A stretch of 64,000 nt of DNA, taken from NCBI GenBank assembly GCA_028283765.1, contig JAPWJY010000008.1, positions 1,307,001 to 1,371,000 of the forward strand, in the 5' to 3' direction. The position numbers were made by a program, and so were the translations under genes. Every line of letters starts with the position of its first letter. Within the stretch, counting starts at the first letter, position 1. Source of the DNA: Parvibaculaceae bacterium (lineage in GTDB: Bacteria > Pseudomonadota > Alphaproteobacteria > Parvibaculales > Parvibaculaceae). Below the pieces are notes generated by a model that saw only the letters and a program-made list of their open reading frames with translations, did not search any database and was not told the DNA's origin. Of the stretch, positions 32,880 to 44,569 are shown piece after piece.

Positions 32880-32908
32880 TTGACACACCCATGAGGGTGC
32901 CGTATCAA
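32880..32908 (+). promoter_or_regulatory. Promoter of tRNA-Asp
   Basis: A perfect TTGACA (32880-32885), a 17-bp spacer and TATCAA (32903-32908). It lies about 31 bp upstream of the mature tRNA; a GGCGC-GA-GCGCC hairpin (32923-32934) falls in the 5' leader that RNase P would remove. Confidence 0.65.
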
Positions 32909-32939
32909 CCGGCCACCTTGAAGGCGCGAGCGCCTCTTT

Positions 32940-33016
<77 letters not shown>

Positions 33017-33328
33017 TTTATCCCCGCATTTCGTCTCTCCACCATACTGTCCGGACGCTGGCGGCGGCGGCTTGCCGCATGTGTCCATCTGGTTTGAGAT
33101 TGAGAGCTAGTTGCGAGCTTTTCTCAACAAAATCAGCAATTTATAACTCTGCGGCAGTGCAATAGGGTCTTTGAAACTTGCGGCGGGCAGGGTTATACTC
33201 GCGCCGTTCCGGAGAGGTTCCCACCCATGTTGCGGCTGGACATACTGAAACCGGAATTTAACTCTGTGACGTGACGGCACTCGTTCGGTCTGATAGAAGG
33301 CCCGCGAAACGAGGTCGAGAGGTTGGCG
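33017..33328. other. Spacer and nuo leader between tRNA-Asp and nuoA
   Basis: No gene is seen. It contains the nuo promoter at 33171-33199 and an untranslated leader of about 120 bases before nuoA. An AT-rich patch lies at 33110-33150. Confidence 0.45.
33171..33199 (+). promoter_or_regulatory. Promoter of the nuo operon
   Basis: TTGAAA (33171-33176), a 17-bp spacer and TATACT (33194-33199): a good sigma-70 type promoter, five of six and four of six matches. It is the only strong candidate between the tRNA and nuoA. Confidence 0.65.
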
Positions 33329-33694
33329 ATGGAAGATCTTCTGCACGAGTATCTGCCGATCCTGATCTTCATCGGTTTGTCGATGGTGATCGGTCTGGCA
33401 TTGCTCATCGCGCCCTTCGTGGTGGCCCCCTCCAAGCCCGATCCGGAAAAATTGTCGGCCTATGAATGCGGTTTCAATGCGTTTGACGACGCCCGCATGA
33501 AATTCGACGTCAAATATTACCTGGTCGCCATCCTGTTCATCATCTTCGACCTTGAGGTCGCGTTCCTGTTCCCATGGGCGATTTCGCTCGGGCATGTGGG
33601 CATGTTCGGCTTCTGGTCCATGATCGTTTTCCTGGCGGTGCTGACCATCGGCTTCACCTATGAATGGAAGAAGGGTGCGCTCGAATGGGAGTAA
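33329..33694 (+). CDS. nuoA: NADH-quinone oxidoreductase subunit A
   Basis: A 121-residue membrane subunit of respiratory complex I, at the junction of the peripheral and membrane arms. Three helices are visible (about residues 8-30, 62-84 and 92-112). The loop between the first two carries [40 protein letters not shown], in which the Cys-Gly and acidic positions near the quinone site are conserved. The ATG at 33329, after GAGAGG, was chosen over a TTG two codons upstream. First gene of the 14-gene nuo operon; it overlaps nuoB by 10 bp. Confidence 0.96.
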   Translation: MEDLLHEYLPILIFIGLSMVIGLALLIAPFVVAPSKPDPEKLSAYECGFNAFDDARMKFDVKYYLVAILFIIFDLEVAFLFPWAISLGHVGMFGFWSMIVFLAVLTIGFTYEWKKGALEWE

Positions 33695-34272
33695 GCGAAG
33701 CTCAGAGCGGCGGGACTGTGGTGACGCAGGCGCCGCGCGGTATTATCGATCCGCGCACCGGCGCCCCCGCAGGGGCTGACGACACCTATTTCCGGCAGAT
33801 CTCGGACCAGTTGTCCGACAAGGGCTTTCTGGTCACCTCCGTGGACAGCCTGGTTACCTGGGCTCGCACCGGCTCGCTGATGTGGATGACCTTCGGTCTG
33901 GCCTGCTGCGCCGTCGAGATGATGCAGACCTCGATGCCGCGTTATGACGCCGAGCGCTTCGGCATCGCGCCCCGCGCCAGCCCGCGCCAGAGCGACGTGA
34001 TGATCGTGGCCGGCACCCTGACCAACAAGATGGCCCCCGCCCTGCGCAAGGTCTATGACCAGATGCCGGAGCCCCGCTACGTGATCTCCATGGGATCGTG
34101 CGCCAACGGGGGCGGCTACTATCACTATTCCTATTCGGTGGTGCGCGGCTGCGACCGCATCGTGCCTGTCGATATCTATGTGCCGGGCTGCCCGCCGACC
34201 GCCGAAGCGCTGCTCTACGGGATACTGGCGCTGGCCAAGAAAATCCGGCGGACCGGAACGATAGAGCGCTAA
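33685..34272 (+). CDS. nuoB: NADH-quinone oxidoreductase subunit B
   Basis: A 195-residue peripheral subunit carrying cluster N2, the last iron-sulfur centre before quinone. Its ligands are seen in [29 protein letters not shown] and [14 protein letters not shown]. The start at 33685 lies inside the nuoA 3' end. The N-terminal 35 residues before the [10 protein letters not shown] segment are variable, as usual. A 77-bp gap follows before nuoC. Confidence 0.97.
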   Translation: MGVSEAQSGGTVVTQAPRGIIDPRTGAPAGADDTYFRQISDQLSDKGFLVTSVDSLVTWARTGSLMWMTFGLACCAVEMMQTSMPRYDAERFGIAPRASPRQSDVMIVAGTLTNKMAPALRKVYDQMPEPRYVISMGSCANGGGYYHYSYSVVRGCDRIVPVDIYVPGCPPTAEALLYGILALAKKIRRTGTIER

Positions 34273-34349
34273 AGCCCGCCGGGCGCGCGCTATACCGGAA
34301 CGGTCCGCTCTGACGAGACTGCGTTGTCGAGACAACACCGAGTGAGCTT

Positions 34350-34967
34350 ATGGACGAGAGTTTGAAGGAACTGGGCGAGCACATCACCGCACAATTCGCG
34401 GATTGTGTGCTTGAGTCCGAAGTCGCATATGGGGAACTCTGTCTGGTCGTTCAAGCGGCGAAGATTGCAAAAATCCTCAAGTTTCTGCGCGACGACAGCG
34501 CGTGTCAGTTCACCTCGCTGATCGATATATGCGGGGTCGATTATCCCCAGCGGCTCCAGCGTTTCGATGTCGTCTATCACCTGCTTTCCATGCGCCAGAA
34601 TCACCGTATCCGGGTGAAGGTGCGCACCGACGAGGAAACCGCCGTTCCGAGCGTCGTTTCCATCTATCCCGCCGCCAACTGGTTCGAGCGCGAAGCCTTC
34701 GATCTCTACGGCATCATCTTTTCCGGCCACCCGGACCTGCGGCGCATCCTCACCGACTACGGTTTCCACGGCCATCCGCTGCGCAAGGACTTCCCCATGA
34801 CCGGCTATGTGGAAGTGCGCTACGACGACATCGAGAAGCGCGTCGTCTATGAGCCGGTGAAGCTGACGCAGGAATTCCGTAATTTCGACTTTCTCAGCCC
34901 CTGGGAAGGCACCGACTATGTGCTGCCTGGCGATGAAAAGGCCGGACCCGCCGGGGGAGCGAAATAA
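34350..34967 (+). CDS. nuoC: NADH-quinone oxidoreductase subunit C
   Basis: A 205-residue 30-kDa subunit of the complex I connecting module, not fused to NuoD here. Conserved segments: [59 protein letters not shown] and [18 protein letters not shown]. It ends two bases before nuoD. The 77-bp spacer upstream is the longest within the operon. Confidence 0.97.
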   Translation: MDESLKELGEHITAQFADCVLESEVAYGELCLVVQAAKIAKILKFLRDDSACQFTSLIDICGVDYPQRLQRFDVVYHLLSMRQNHRIRVKVRTDEETAVPSVVSIYPAANWFEREAFDLYGIIFSGHPDLRRILTDYGFHGHPLRKDFPMTGYVEVRYDDIEKRVVYEPVKLTQEFRNFDFLSPWEGTDYVLPGDEKAGPAGGAK

Positions 34968-34969
34968 TC

Positions 34970-36148
34970 ATGGCCGAAGCGGAACTGCGCAATTTCAACC
35001 TGAATTTCGGTCCCCAGCATCCGGCCGCCCATGGCGTGCTGCGCATGGTGCTGGAACTGGACGGTGAAATCGTCGAGCGCGTCGATCCCCATATCGGGCT
35101 GCTGCATCGCGGCACCGAGAAACTGATCGAGGCGAAAACCTATCTTCAGGCGCTGCCTTATTTCGACCGGCTCGACTATGTGGCGCCGATGAATCAGGAG
35201 CACGCCTATTCGATCGCCGTCGAGCGGCTGCTGAAGCTTGAGGTGCCGCGCCGCGCCCAGTTCATCCGCGTGCTCTATGCGGAGATCGGCCGCATTCTTT
35301 CCCATATGCTGAACGTGACCACGCAGGCCATGGACGTCGGCGCGCTGACTCCGCCGCTTTGGGGCTTTGAAGAACGCGAGAAGCTGATGATCTTCTATGA
35401 GCGGGCCTGCGGCGCGCGCATGCACGCGGCCTATGTGCGCCCGGGCGGCGTGCATCAGGATCTGCCGCCGCAACTGCTGGAAGACATTTACCATTTCTGC
35501 GATCCCTGCGCGAAGGTGCTCGACGATCTGGAAGGCCTGCTGACCGAGAACCGCATCTTCAAGCAGCGCAACGTCGATATCGGCGTTGTCAGCCGGGAGG
35601 AGGCCATGGAATGGGGCTTCTCCGGCGTGATGGTGCGGGGTTCCGGCATGGCCTGGGACCTGCGCCGTTCGCAGCCCTATGAGGTCTACTCCGAACTCGA
35701 CTTCAATATTCCCATCGGCAAGAACGGCGACTGTTTCGACCGCTATCTCATCCGCATGGAGGAGATGCGCGAGTCGCTGAAGATCATGAAGCAGTGCGTG
35801 GAGATGATGCCGTCCGGTCCCGTCCACACCACCGACGGCAAGGCCTTCCCGCCGAAGCGCTCGGAAATGAAGCGCTCGATGGAAGCGCTGATCCATCATT
35901 TCAAGCTCTATACCGAAGGCTATCACGTGCCCGCGGGCGAGGTTTATGCCGCTGTCGAAGCGCCCAAAGGCGAGTTCGGCGTCTATCTCGTCGCCGACGG
36001 CACCAACAAGCCTTATCGCTGCAAGATCCGCGCGCCGGGCTTCGCGCATCTGCAGGCCATGGATTATTTTTCGAGAGGCCACATGCTGGCGGACGTGTCC
36101 GCGCTGCTCGGCTCCCTCGACATCGTGTTCGGTGAGGTCGACAGATGA
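34970..36148 (+). CDS. nuoD: NADH-quinone oxidoreductase subunit D
   Basis: A 392-residue 49-kDa subunit that forms the quinone pocket with NuoB. The N-terminal [25 protein letters not shown] holds the conserved His of the quinone site; [29 protein letters not shown] and FGEVDR at the C-terminus are family landmarks. It descends from NiFe-hydrogenase large subunits but lacks the metal-binding cysteines. It overlaps nuoE by ATGA. Confidence 0.97.
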   Translation: MAEAELRNFNLNFGPQHPAAHGVLRMVLELDGEIVERVDPHIGLLHRGTEKLIEAKTYLQALPYFDRLDYVAPMNQEHAYSIAVERLLKLEVPRRAQFIRVLYAEIGRILSHMLNVTTQAMDVGALTPPLWGFEEREKLMIFYERACGARMHAAYVRPGGVHQDLPPQLLEDIYHFCDPCAKVLDDLEGLLTENRIFKQRNVDIGVVSREEAMEWGFSGVMVRGSGMAWDLRRSQPYEVYSELDFNIPIGKNGDCFDRYLIRMEEMRESLKIMKQCVEMMPSGPVHTTDGKAFPPKRSEMKRSMEALIHHFKLYTEGYHVPAGEVYAAVEAPKGEFGVYLVADGTNKPYRCKIRAPGFAHLQAMDYFSRGHMLADVSALLGSLDIVFGEVDR

Positions 36149-36762
36149 GTGTGCGCCGTCTCAGCCCCAACCAGCCGGCAAGCTTCGCGTTCACGCCGGA
36201 GAATCTGGCGTGGGCGAAAAAGGAGATTGCAAAATATCCCGCAGGCCGCGAGGCCTCCGCGATCATTTCCCTGCTCTGGCAGGCGCAGAAGCAGGAAGGC
36301 TGGGTTTCAGAGCCGGCCATCCGCGTGATCGGCGACATGCTCGACATGCCTTATATCCGGGCGCTGGAGATCGCGACCTTCTACACCATGTTCAACCTCG
36401 CGCCGGTGGGTGAGCATTATGTGCAGCTTTGCGGCACCACGCCCTGCTGGCTGCGCGGCGCGGACGAGTTGAAGGAAGTCTGCCGCAAGCACATCGGCCC
36501 CGAAGGCCATGTGAGCGCGGACGGCAAGCTCTCCTGGCTCGAGGTGGAATGCCTCGGTGCCTGCGTGAACGCGCCGATGGTGCAGATTGGCGACGATTTC
36601 TACGAGGATCTGGACGCCTCGAAACTGGAAACGATCCTGACAAAGCTGCGCAACGGCGAACAGGTTGAGCCGGGCCCGCAAAGCGCGCGTCATTCGTCGG
36701 AGCCGCTGGGCGGGCTGACCAGCCTGACCGGCACGCTGCAACCCGCCGCCGGAGACAAGTGA
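36145..36762 (+). CDS. nuoE: NADH-quinone oxidoreductase subunit E
   Basis: A 205-residue 24-kDa subunit holding the 2Fe-2S cluster N1a in a thioredoxin-like domain. Ligands are in [16 protein letters not shown] and [22 protein letters not shown]. The C-terminal 30 residues after the ferredoxin domain are variable. Its stop overlaps the nuoF start (TGATG). Confidence 0.97.
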   Translation: MSVRRLSPNQPASFAFTPENLAWAKKEIAKYPAGREASAIISLLWQAQKQEGWVSEPAIRVIGDMLDMPYIRALEIATFYTMFNLAPVGEHYVQLCGTTPCWLRGADELKEVCRKHIGPEGHVSADGKLSWLEVECLGACVNAPMVQIGDDFYEDLDASKLETILTKLRNGEQVEPGPQSARHSSEPLGGLTSLTGTLQPAAGDK

Positions 36763-38060
36763 TGCTGGACGACAAGGATCGCATTTTCACCAATCTCTAC
36801 GGGCTCGACGACTGGCGGCTTGCGGGCGCACGGCGCCGCGGCGACTGGGACGGCACGGCGGAGCTGATCGCCAGGGGACGCGACTGGATCATCGACGAGA
36901 TGAAGAAGTCGGGCTTGCGCGGGCGCGGCGGCGCGGGCTTTCCCACCGGCCTCAAATGGTCGTTCATGCCCAAGGACGACCGCCAGCATTATCTGGTGGT
37001 CAATGCGGATGAATCCGAGCCCGGCACCTGCAAGGACCGGGAGATCATGCGCCATGATCCGCACAAGCTGATCGAGGGCTGCCTGCTTGCCAGCGTCGCG
37101 ATGGGCGCGAGCGCCTGTTACATCTATGTGCGCGGCGAGTTCATCCGCGAGCGCGAGCAGTTGCAGGCCGCCGTGGACGAAGCCTATGACGCCGGGCTGA
37201 TAGGCAAGAACGCCTGCGGCTCGGGATATGATTTTGACCTTTATGTCCATCACGGGGCAGGGGCCTATATCTGCGGCGAGGAAACCGCGCTGCTCGAAAG
37301 CCTTGAAGGCAAGAAGGGCATGCCGCGCATGAAGCCGCCGTTCCCGGCGAACTGCGGGCTTTATGGCGCGCCGACGACCGTGGCCAACGTGGAGTCGGTT
37401 TCAGTCGCGCCGACCATTCTGCGCCGGGGGGCTTCGTGGTTCGCGGGCCTCGGCCGGCCGAACAACACCGGCACCAAGCTCTTCTGCATCTCTGGGCATG
37501 TGAACAATCCGTGCAACGTCGAAGAGGAGATGGGCATTCCGCTGCGCGAGCTGATCGAGCGCCATGCCGGCGGCGTGCGCGGGGGCTGGGACAATCTGCT
37601 GGCTGTCATTCCCGGCGGCTCGTCAGTGCATTGTCTGCCTAAATACATCTGCGACGACATGCTGATGGATTTCGACTCGCTGCGCGCGGTGCAGTCGGGC
37701 CTTGGCACGGCGGCGGTGATCGTGATGGACAAGTCTACCGACATCATCAAGGCGATTGCGCGCATCTCCTATTTCTACAAGCATGAATCCTGTGGCCAGT
37801 GCACCCCTTGCCGTGAAGGCACGGGCTGGATGTGGCGGGTGATGGAGCGGCTTGCCAAAGGCGAAGCCGAAGTGGAAGAAATCGACATGCTGCTCGATGT
37901 GACCAAGCGCGTGGAAGGGCACACCATCTGCGCGCTGGGTGATGCGGCCGCCTGGCCGATCCAGGGTCTGATCAAGCATTTCCGTCCGGTAATCGAGGAG
38001 CGCATCGCGATGCAGAAGCGCGGTGCCACGGTTGCCGTCGGCGCAGTCGCGGCGGAGTAG
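36762..38060 (+). CDS. nuoF: NADH-quinone oxidoreductase subunit F
   Basis: A 432-residue 51-kDa subunit, where NADH is oxidised by FMN and the first 4Fe-4S cluster (N3) sits. The NADH/FMN site is [20 protein letters not shown] (from about residue 51) and [15 protein letters not shown]. The cluster motif is [18 protein letters not shown] near residue 345, with a later cysteine in [15 protein letters not shown] 36762 was preferred to the GTG one codon earlier. Confidence 0.97.
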   Translation: MLDDKDRIFTNLYGLDDWRLAGARRRGDWDGTAELIARGRDWIIDEMKKSGLRGRGGAGFPTGLKWSFMPKDDRQHYLVVNADESEPGTCKDREIMRHDPHKLIEGCLLASVAMGASACYIYVRGEFIREREQLQAAVDEAYDAGLIGKNACGSGYDFDLYVHHGAGAYICGEETALLESLEGKKGMPRMKPPFPANCGLYGAPTTVANVESVSVAPTILRRGASWFAGLGRPNNTGTKLFCISGHVNNPCNVEEEMGIPLRELIERHAGGVRGGWDNLLAVIPGGSSVHCLPKYICDDMLMDFDSLRAVQSGLGTAAVIVMDKSTDIIKAIARISYFYKHESCGQCTPCREGTGWMWRVMERLAKGEAEVEEIDMLLDVTKRVEGHTICALGDAAAWPIQGLIKHFRPVIEERIAMQKRGATVAVGAVAAE

Positions 38061-38065
38061 AGCCC

Positions 38066-40135
38066 ATGCCCAAGCTAGTTGTTGATGGTGTTGAAGTTGA
38101 GGTGGAGCCCGGGACGACCCTGATCCAGGCCTGCGAAGCCGCGGGCTCGGAAATTCCCCGCTTCTGCTATCACGAGCGTTTGTCGATCGCGGGCAACTGC
38201 CGCATGTGTCTGGTCGAGGTCGAGAAATCGCCCAAGCCGGTCGCGTCCTGCGCCATGCCGGCAGGCGAGGGCATGGTGGTTCACACCAATTCCCCGCTGG
38301 TGAAGCGCGCGCGCGAAGGCGTGATGGAGTTTCTCCTGATCAACCATCCGCTCGATTGCCCGATTTGCGATCAGGGCGGCGAATGCGACCTGCAGGACCA
38401 GTCGATGGCCTATGGCGTCGACGGTTCGCGCTTCCACGAGAACAAGCGCGCGGTCGAAGAAAAATATATGGGTCCGCTGGTCAAGACGGTGATGACGCGC
38501 TGCATCCACTGCACGCGCTGCATCCGCTTCACCACCGAAGTGGCGGGCATTTCCGAACTCGGCGCCATCGGGCGCGGCGAGGATATGGAAATCACCACCT
38601 ATCTGGAAAAGGCGCTCTCCTCGGAGCTTTCGGCCAATGTGGTCGATCTCTGCCCCGTCGGCGCACTGACCTTCCGGCCGACAGCCTTCTCGGCGCGGCC
38701 ATGGGAATACAAGAAGACCGAATCCATCGACGTGATGGACGCCGTCGGTTCCAACATCCGGGTCGATTCACGCGGCGCAGAAGTGATGCGCATCCTGCCG
38801 CGCACCAACGACGACGTGAACGAGGAATGGATTTCCGACAAGACGCGCTTCGTCGTCGACGGCCTCAAGACCCAGCGCCTCGACACGCCCTATGTCCGCG
38901 AAAACGGCAAGCTGCGCGCCGCCACATGGGATGAGGCTTTCGCCGCCATCGCCGCAAAGGTGAAGGCGGCCAAGCCCGAGCGGATGGCCGCCATCGCGGG
39001 CGATCTGGCCTGCGCTGAATCGATGAAGGCATTGAAGGATCTTTTCGACAAGCTCGGCTCCGCCAACATCGATTGCCGTCAGGACGGCGCGAAGATCGGC
39101 GGCAAGGGGCGCGCCGCCTATCTCTTCAATTCCACCATCGCGGGCATCGAGAGTGCCGACGCTCTGCTGATCGTCGGCTCCGATCCGCGCAAGGAAGCGC
39201 CGGTGCTGAACGCGCGCATTCTCAAGCGCTGGAATCAGGGCCATTTCCGCGTTGGTCTCGTCGGCGAAAAGCGGGACCTGACCTATCCATATGATTATCT
39301 GGGAGCGGGCGCCTCGACGCTGGGCGATCTCGTTGCCGGCAAGCATGATTTCCTCGAGGTGCTCAAGGGCGCGAAGAACCCGATGATCATCGTGGGGCAG
39401 GGCGCGCTGACGCAGAAGAACGGCGCCGCCATTCTGGCCGCCGCGCTGAAGATCGCGGAACTGGCGAATGCGGTGCGCGAGGACTGGAACGGCTTCAATG
39501 TTCTGCACACGGCGGCGTCCCGCGTCGCCGGTCTCGATCTCGGCTTCCTGCCGGGCGAAGGCGGACGCGATGTCGAGGCCATTCTGGAAGGGGCTTCCAA
39601 AGGCGATGTCGATTTCGTCTATCTGCTCGGAGCCGATGAAATCGACACGGCCCGGCTCGGCTCGGCCTTCGTCGTCTATCAGGGCAGCCATGGCGACATG
39701 GGCGCGCACCGCGCCGATGTGATCTTGCCGGGGGCCGCCTATACGGAAAAGAACGGCACGTACGTCAACACGGAAGGCCGCGTGCAGTTCGGCCGCCGCG
39801 CCATCTTCCCGATGGGCGAGGCGCGCGAGGACTGGACCATCATCCGCGCGCTTTCAGCCGTGCTGGGACAGACGCTGCCTTATGACTCGCTCAATGCGCT
39901 GCGCGACGCGATGGCGGCGGCGCTGCCGCACTTCGATGCGGTCGACATGATCGTGCCCGCGCATGATCTGCCGTCCGTCAGCGATGCCGATCTTGCCGCG
40001 CTCGGCGACGATACTTCGCCCTTTGCCGTGCCGGTGAAGGATTTCTATCTGACCAACCCTGTTGCCCGCGCAAGCCGGGTGATGGCTCTGTGTTCGGCCG
40101 AATTCGGCGCGGCCCCCGCACAGGCGGCTGAATGA
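38066..40135 (+). CDS. nuoG: NADH-quinone oxidoreductase subunit G
   Basis: A 689-residue 75-kDa subunit. The N-terminal 2Fe-2S domain has RFCYHERLSIAGNCRMCLVEV; the next 4Fe-4S sites are in HPLDCPICDQGGECDLQDQ and TRCIHCTRCIRF, then VDLCPVGALTF. The molybdopterin-oxidoreductase-like C-terminal domain (about residues 220-680) has no cofactor-binding function in complex I. GAAYTEKNGTYVNTEGRVQ is a conserved landmark. It follows nuoF by five bases. Confidence 0.97.
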   Translation: MPKLVVDGVEVEVEPGTTLIQACEAAGSEIPRFCYHERLSIAGNCRMCLVEVEKSPKPVASCAMPAGEGMVVHTNSPLVKRAREGVMEFLLINHPLDCPICDQGGECDLQDQSMAYGVDGSRFHENKRAVEEKYMGPLVKTVMTRCIHCTRCIRFTTEVAGISELGAIGRGEDMEITTYLEKALSSELSANVVDLCPVGALTFRPTAFSARPWEYKKTESIDVMDAVGSNIRVDSRGAEVMRILPRTNDDVNEEWISDKTRFVVDGLKTQRLDTPYVRENGKLRAATWDEAFAAIAAKVKAAKPERMAAIAGDLACAESMKALKDLFDKLGSANIDCRQDGAKIGGKGRAAYLFNSTIAGIESADALLIVGSDPRKEAPVLNARILKRWNQGHFRVGLVGEKRDLTYPYDYLGAGASTLGDLVAGKHDFLEVLKGAKNPMIIVGQGALTQKNGAAILAAALKIAELANAVREDWNGFNVLHTAASRVAGLDLGFLPGEGGRDVEAILEGASKGDVDFVYLLGADEIDTARLGSAFVVYQGSHGDMGAHRADVILPGAAYTEKNGTYVNTEGRVQFGRRAIFPMGEAREDWTIIRALSAVLGQTLPYDSLNALRDAMAAALPHFDAVDMIVPAHDLPSVSDADLAALGDDTSPFAVPVKDFYLTNPVARASRVMALCSAEFGAAPAQAAE

Positions 40136-40165
40136 TGGTGAGCAGGAAACGGACCGGAAAACAAG

Positions 40166-41176
40166 ATGGCTGAGTTCTGGACAAATTACGGTATTCCGTT
40201 CGCGATCATTCTCGGGGAGTCGCTTGCCCTGCTGGTGGCGCTGCTGATTGTGACAGCCTATGTGCTGCTCGCCGACCGCAAGGTCTGGGCGGCGGTGCAG
40301 TTGCGGCGCGGTCCCAATGTGGTCGGCGCCTTCGGTCTGCTGCAATCCTTCGCCGACCTGCTCAAGTTCATCTTCAAGGAAGTGATCGTTCCGGCCAGCT
40401 CGAACAAGGGCGTGTTCCTGCTCGCCCCGCTGGTCACCGTGACGCTGGCGCTTTCGGCCTGGGCCGTGGTGCCGCTGGCCGACGGGCTGGTCGTTTCCAA
40501 CATCAATGTCGGCGTGCTTTATATCCTCGCGATTTCCTCGCTCGGGGTTTACGGCATCATCATGGGAGGCTGGGCCTCCAACTCCAAATACCCGTTCCTC
40601 TCGGCGCTGCGCTCCGCGGCCCAGATGGTCTCCTATGAAGTCTCCATCGGCTTCGTGCTGGTGACGATCCTGATGACGGCTGGTTCGCTCAATCTCACAG
40701 ACATCGTGAACGCCCAGCACACGGTCTGGTTCTTCATTCCGCACTTTCCGATGTTCATCATCTTCTTCATCTCGGCGCTTGCCGAAACGAACCGTCCGCC
40801 CTTCGACCTCGTGGAAGCGGAATCGGAACTCGTGGCGGGCTTCATGGTGGAGTATTCATCCTCGCCCTACATGATGTTCATGCTGGGCGAATATGTCAGC
40901 ATTCTGCTGATGTGCGCGATGACGACGATCCTGTTCCTCGGGGGCTGGCTGCCGCCGTTCAATTTCGTGCCGTTCACCTGGGTGCCGGGGCTGGTCTGGT
41001 TCCTCATCAAGCTGCTGGCCGTGTTCTTCATGTTCGCGATGGTCAAGGCCATGGTGCCCCGCTATCGCTATGACCAGCTCATGCGGCTCGGCTGGAAGGT
41101 GTTTCTGCCTTTCTCGCTGTTCTGGGTAGTGCTGACGGCAGGCGTGCTCACCTTCTTCGACATCGCGCCAAAGTGA
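40166..41176 (+). CDS. nuoH: NADH-quinone oxidoreductase subunit H
   Basis: A 336-residue membrane subunit with eight helices, forming the quinone channel entrance. Conserved segments: [50 protein letters not shown] and [26 protein letters not shown], whose acidic residues belong to the proton/quinone coupling region. It begins 30 bp after nuoG. Confidence 0.97.
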   Translation: MAEFWTNYGIPFAIILGESLALLVALLIVTAYVLLADRKVWAAVQLRRGPNVVGAFGLLQSFADLLKFIFKEVIVPASSNKGVFLLAPLVTVTLALSAWAVVPLADGLVVSNINVGVLYILAISSLGVYGIIMGGWASNSKYPFLSALRSAAQMVSYEVSIGFVLVTILMTAGSLNLTDIVNAQHTVWFFIPHFPMFIIFFISALAETNRPPFDLVEAESELVAGFMVEYSSSPYMMFMLGEYVSILLMCAMTTILFLGGWLPPFNFVPFTWVPGLVWFLIKLLAVFFMFAMVKAMVPRYRYDQLMRLGWKVFLPFSLFWVVLTAGVLTFFDIAPK

Positions 41177-41194
41177 TCAGGGAGTAGACATATC

Positions 41195-41686
41195 ATGGCA
41201 TCTCTGGCTCAGACGGCACGCTCGCTTTTCCTTGCGGAATTCGCCTCCAGCTTCGTGCTGACGATGAAATATTTCTTCAAGCCGAAGGCGACGCTCAACT
41301 ATCCCTTCGAGAAGGGGCCGCTTTCCCCGCGCTTTCGCGGCGAACACGCGCTGCGCCGCTATCCCAGCGGCGAGGAGCGGTGCATCGCCTGCAAGCTGTG
41401 CGAGGCGATCTGCCCGGCACAGGCCATCACCATCGAGGCGGGCCCACGCCGCAACGACGGCACGCGGCGCACCGTGCGCTACGACATCGACATGACCAAG
41501 TGCATCTATTGCGGCTTCTGCCAGGAAGCCTGCCCGGTGGACGCCATTGTCGAGGGACCGAACTTCGAGTTCTCCGCCGAGACGCGCGAGGAGCTGATGT
41601 ACAACAAGGAACGTCTGCTCTCGAACGGCGACCGCTGGGAACGCGAGATTTCAACCAACATCGCGCTCGACGCGCCTTATCGCTGA
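41195..41686 (+). CDS. nuoI: NADH-quinone oxidoreductase subunit I
   Basis: A 163-residue subunit with two 4Fe-4S clusters (N6a and N6b). The eight ligands lie in [16 protein letters not shown] and [20 protein letters not shown]. An N-terminal amphipathic helix anchors it near NuoH. Ends 12 bp before nuoJ. Confidence 0.98.
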   Translation: MASLAQTARSLFLAEFASSFVLTMKYFFKPKATLNYPFEKGPLSPRFRGEHALRRYPSGEERCIACKLCEAICPAQAITIEAGPRRNDGTRRTVRYDIDMTKCIYCGFCQEACPVDAIVEGPNFEFSAETREELMYNKERLLSNGDRWEREISTNIALDAPYR

Positions 41687-41698
41687 GAGGGGCGCGCA

Positions 41699-42313
41699 AT
41701 GATCGTTACCACTGTGGCCTTCTACCTGTTCGCCGCCATCACGGTGGCCTCGGGCTTTATGGTCATATCCGCGAAGAACCCGGTTCACTCCGTGCTGTTC
41801 CTCATTCTTGCCTTCTTCAATGCCGCCGCGCTGTTCCTGCTGCTCGGCGCGGAATTCGTGGCGCTCATTCTCGTCATCGTCTATGTCGGCGCGGTGGCGG
41901 TGCTGTTCCTTTTCGTCGTCATGATGCTCGACATCGATTTCTCGGAGTTGCGCGAAGGCTTCCTGCAATATCTGCCGGTCGGCGCGCTGGTCGGGCTCAT
42001 CCTGCTGGTCGAACTCGCGCTTGTGTTCGGCGGCTGGGTGATCGCGCCCGGCGCGGCGCATGCGGGCGCTGAACCGGTCGCGGCGTTCGGGGCGCTTTCC
42101 AACACCAGGATGATCGGTTTCGTGCTCTATACGAAATATGTCTATCTGTTCCAGGCGGCAGGCATGATCCTGCTCGTCGCCATGATCGGCGCCATCGTGC
42201 TGACGCTGCGCCATCGCCAGGACATCAAGCGGCAGGTCATCGCCAATCAGGTGGGCCGCCGCCGCGAGGACGCGGTGGAAATGAAGAATGTGGAGCCCGG
42301 TCAGGGTATTTGA
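41699..42313 (+). CDS. nuoJ: NADH-quinone oxidoreductase subunit J
   Basis: A 204-residue membrane subunit with five helices. The conserved third helix reads [24 protein letters not shown], containing the pi-bulge region. The long loop after the fourth helix is alanine- and proline-rich. Its end precedes nuoK by 10 bp, within which lies the nuoK ribosome site. Confidence 0.96.
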   Translation: MIVTTVAFYLFAAITVASGFMVISAKNPVHSVLFLILAFFNAAALFLLLGAEFVALILVIVYVGAVAVLFLFVVMMLDIDFSELREGFLQYLPVGALVGLILLVELALVFGGWVIAPGAAHAGAEPVAAFGALSNTRMIGFVLYTKYVYLFQAAGMILLVAMIGAIVLTLRHRQDIKRQVIANQVGRRREDAVEMKNVEPGQGI

Positions 42314-42323
42314 GGAAAACAGC

Positions 42324-42632
42324 ATGGCAATCGGCCTTGGACATTATCTGACCGTCGCGGCGATCCTGTTCACGCTCGGCATCTTCGGCATCTTCCTCAA
42401 CCGGAAGAACGTCATCATCATCCTGATGTCGGTCGAACTCATGCTGCTGGCGGTGAATATCAATCTTGTCGCCTTCTCGTCCTTTCTCGGTGATCTTGTC
42501 GGCCAGATCTTCGCGCTTTTCGTATTGACCGTGGCGGCGGGCGAAGCCGCCATCGGCCTTGCCATTCTGGTCGTCTATTTCCGCAACCGCGGTTCCATCG
42601 CGGTTGAGGACATCAACATGATGAAGGGCTAA
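42324..42632 (+). CDS. nuoK: NADH-quinone oxidoreductase subunit K
   Basis: A 102-residue membrane subunit of three helices related to MrpC. The conserved glutamates are present in [22 protein letters not shown] and [22 protein letters not shown]. The start at 42324 was chosen because it fits the family N-terminus [16 protein letters not shown]; a frame opening inside nuoJ is rejected. Confidence 0.97.
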   Translation: MAIGLGHYLTVAAILFTLGIFGIFLNRKNVIIILMSVELMLLAVNINLVAFSSFLGDLVGQIFALFVLTVAAGEAAIGLAILVVYFRNRGSIAVEDINMMKG

Positions 42633-42640
42633 GGGGACCC

Positions 42641-44569
42641 ATGTATTCCGCCATTGTCTTCCTGCCGCTTCTCGGCGCCCTTGTTGCGGGCCTGTTCGGC
42701 CGTGTCATCGGCGTGCGCGCCGCGCAACTCATCACCTCAAGTTTTCTGGTGATCTCGGCGCTCCTCTCATGGGTCGCCTTCATTCAGGTCGGACTTCACA
42801 GCCACGCGACGCTGGTGCCCTTGTTCACCTGGATCGATTCCGGCACGTTCGAGGTTGACTGGAGTCTGCGCATCGACACGCTGACCGCCGTGATGCTGGT
42901 GGTGGTGACGAGCGTTTCCTCGCTCGTCCATATCTACTCCATCGGCTACATGAGCCATGATCCCCACCAGCAGCGCTTCTTCGCCTATCTCTCTCTCTTT
43001 ACCTTCGCGATGCTGACGCTGGTGACGGCAAACAATTTCGTGCAGCTCTTTTTCGGCTGGGAAGGGGTGGGGCTCGCGTCCTATCTGCTGATCGGCTTCT
43101 GGTATGAAAAGCCGAGCGCCTGCGCCGCGGCGATCAAGGCCTTCGTGGTCAACCGCGTCGGCGACTTCGGCCTGATCCTCGGCATCGCCACCATCTTCCT
43201 GATGTTCGGCTCGGTCGATTTCGACACGGTGTTCAAGGCCGTGCCGGCCATGGCCGGCAAGAACTTCATCTTCCTCGGCCATGAAGTATCGGTCATCACC
43301 ACCATCTGCCTGCTGCTCTTCATGGGCGCCATGGGCAAGTCCGCCCAGTTCCTGCTGCACACCTGGCTGCCGGACGCGATGGAGGGGCCGACGCCTGTTT
43401 CGGCCCTGATCCACGCCGCCACCATGGTGACGGCGGGCGTGTTCCTTGTCGCGCGTATGTCGCCGATTTTCGATCACTCTCAGGCGGCGCTCACCTTCGT
43501 CACCATCATCGGTGCAACCACGGCGATCTTCGCGGCGACCGTGGGGCTTGTGCAGAACGACATCAAGCGGGTCATTGCCTATTCGACCTGTTCGCAGCTC
43601 GGCTACATGTTCGTCGCGCTCGGCGTGGGCGCTTATGAAGCGGCGATGTTCCACCTGTTCACTCATGCCTTCTTCAAGGCGCTGCTGTTCCTTGGCTCGG
43701 GTTCGGTCATCCACGCCATGGATGGCGAGCAGGACATGCGCAAGATGGGCGGAATCGCGCGCCTCATCCCCTTCACCTGGGTGATGATGACGATCGGCAC
43801 GCTGGCGCTGACCGGGTTCCCGTTCACGGCGGGCTATTTCTCCAAGGACGCGATCATCGCCTCGGCGCTGGTGGGCACCAACCCCGCGCACATGTATGGC
43901 TATGCGATGACGCTGATCGCGGCGCTGCTGACCAGCTTCTACTCCTGGCGTCTGATGTTCCTGACCTTCCATGGCAAGCCGCGGGCAAGCCATGAGGTGA
44001 TGCACCATGTCCATGAATCGCCGCTGGTCATGCTGGTGCCGCTCGCCATTCTGGCGGTGGGGGCGCTGGCCGCCGGCATCGTGTTCGAGCACTGGTTCAT
44101 CGGCGAGGGCCGTCAGGCGTTCTGGATGGGCGCGATCTTCCACGGCGGCGACGACATCCTCCACAAGATCCATCATCTGCCGGCCGCCATCGAATATCTG
44201 CCGACCCTGATGATGGCGATCGGCTTTGTGGTGTCGTGGATCTTCTATATCCGCCGTCCCGATCTGCCCAAGGCGCTCGCCGCCTCGCAGGAGCCGATTT
44301 ACCTGTTCCTGCTCAACAAATGGTATTTCGACGAGCTTTATAACTTCCTCTTCGTCCGGCCGGCGTTCTGGATCGGGCGGCTGCTCTGGAAGGGCGGCGA
44401 CGGGCGGATCATCGACGGCTTCGGGCCGGATGGCGTTTCGGCCCGCGTGCTCGATCTCAGCCGTGGCATCGTCAAGCTCCAGTCCGGCTACCTTTATCAC
44501 TACGCCTTCGCCATGCTGCTCGGCGTGGCGGGCCTCGTGACCTACTTTATGTTCCTCGGGGTGCACTGA
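42641..44569 (+). CDS. nuoL: NADH-quinone oxidoreductase subunit L
   Basis: A 642-residue antiporter-like proton-pumping subunit at the distal end of the membrane arm. Conserved parts: [49 protein letters not shown] and the lysine/histidine-bearing [25 protein letters not shown]-terminal lateral helix and final membrane helix follow. Its stop overlaps the nuoM start (TGATG). Confidence 0.98.
   Translation: MYSAIVFLPLLGALVAGLFGRVIGVRAAQLITSSFLVISALLSWVAFIQVGLHSHATLVPLFTWIDSGTFEVDWSLRIDTLTAVMLVVVTSVSSLVHIYSIGYMSHDPHQQRFFAYLSLFTFAMLTLVTANNFVQLFFGWEGVGLASYLLIGFWYEKPSACAAAIKAFVVNRVGDFGLILGIATIFLMFGSVDFDTVFKAVPAMAGKNFIFLGHEVSVITTICLLLFMGAMGKSAQFLLHTWLPDAMEGPTPVSALIHAATMVTAGVFLVARMSPIFDHSQAALTFVTIIGATTAIFAATVGLVQNDIKRVIAYSTCSQLGYMFVALGVGAYEAAMFHLFTHAFFKALLFLGSGSVIHAMDGEQDMRKMGGIARLIPFTWVMMTIGTLALTGFPFTAGYFSKDAIIASALVGTNPAHMYGYAMTLIAALLTSFYSWRLMFLTFHGKPRASHEVMHHVHESPLVMLVPLAILAVGALAAGIVFEHWFIGEGRQAFWMGAIFHGGDDILHKIHHLPAAIEYLPTLMMAIGFVVSWIFYIRRPDLPKALAASQEPIYLFLLNKWYFDELYNFLFVRPAFWIGRLLWKGGDGRIIDGFGPDGVSARVLDLSRGIVKLQSGYLYHYAFAMLLGVAGLVTYFMFLGVH

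Noticed and set aside
32291-32908. 205-codon minus-strand open frame before tRNA-Asp
   Set aside because: Product is rich in Arg, Ser and Pro with no domain, no ribosome site, and it runs into the tRNA promoter.
42767-44566. 599-codon open frame antisense to nuoL
   Set aside because: A shadow of the GC-rich codon pattern of nuoL: charged, low-complexity product, no ribosome site and no family resemblance. Similar long antisense frames over rnj (48438-50084) and dnaE (62005-63732) were rejected for the same reason.
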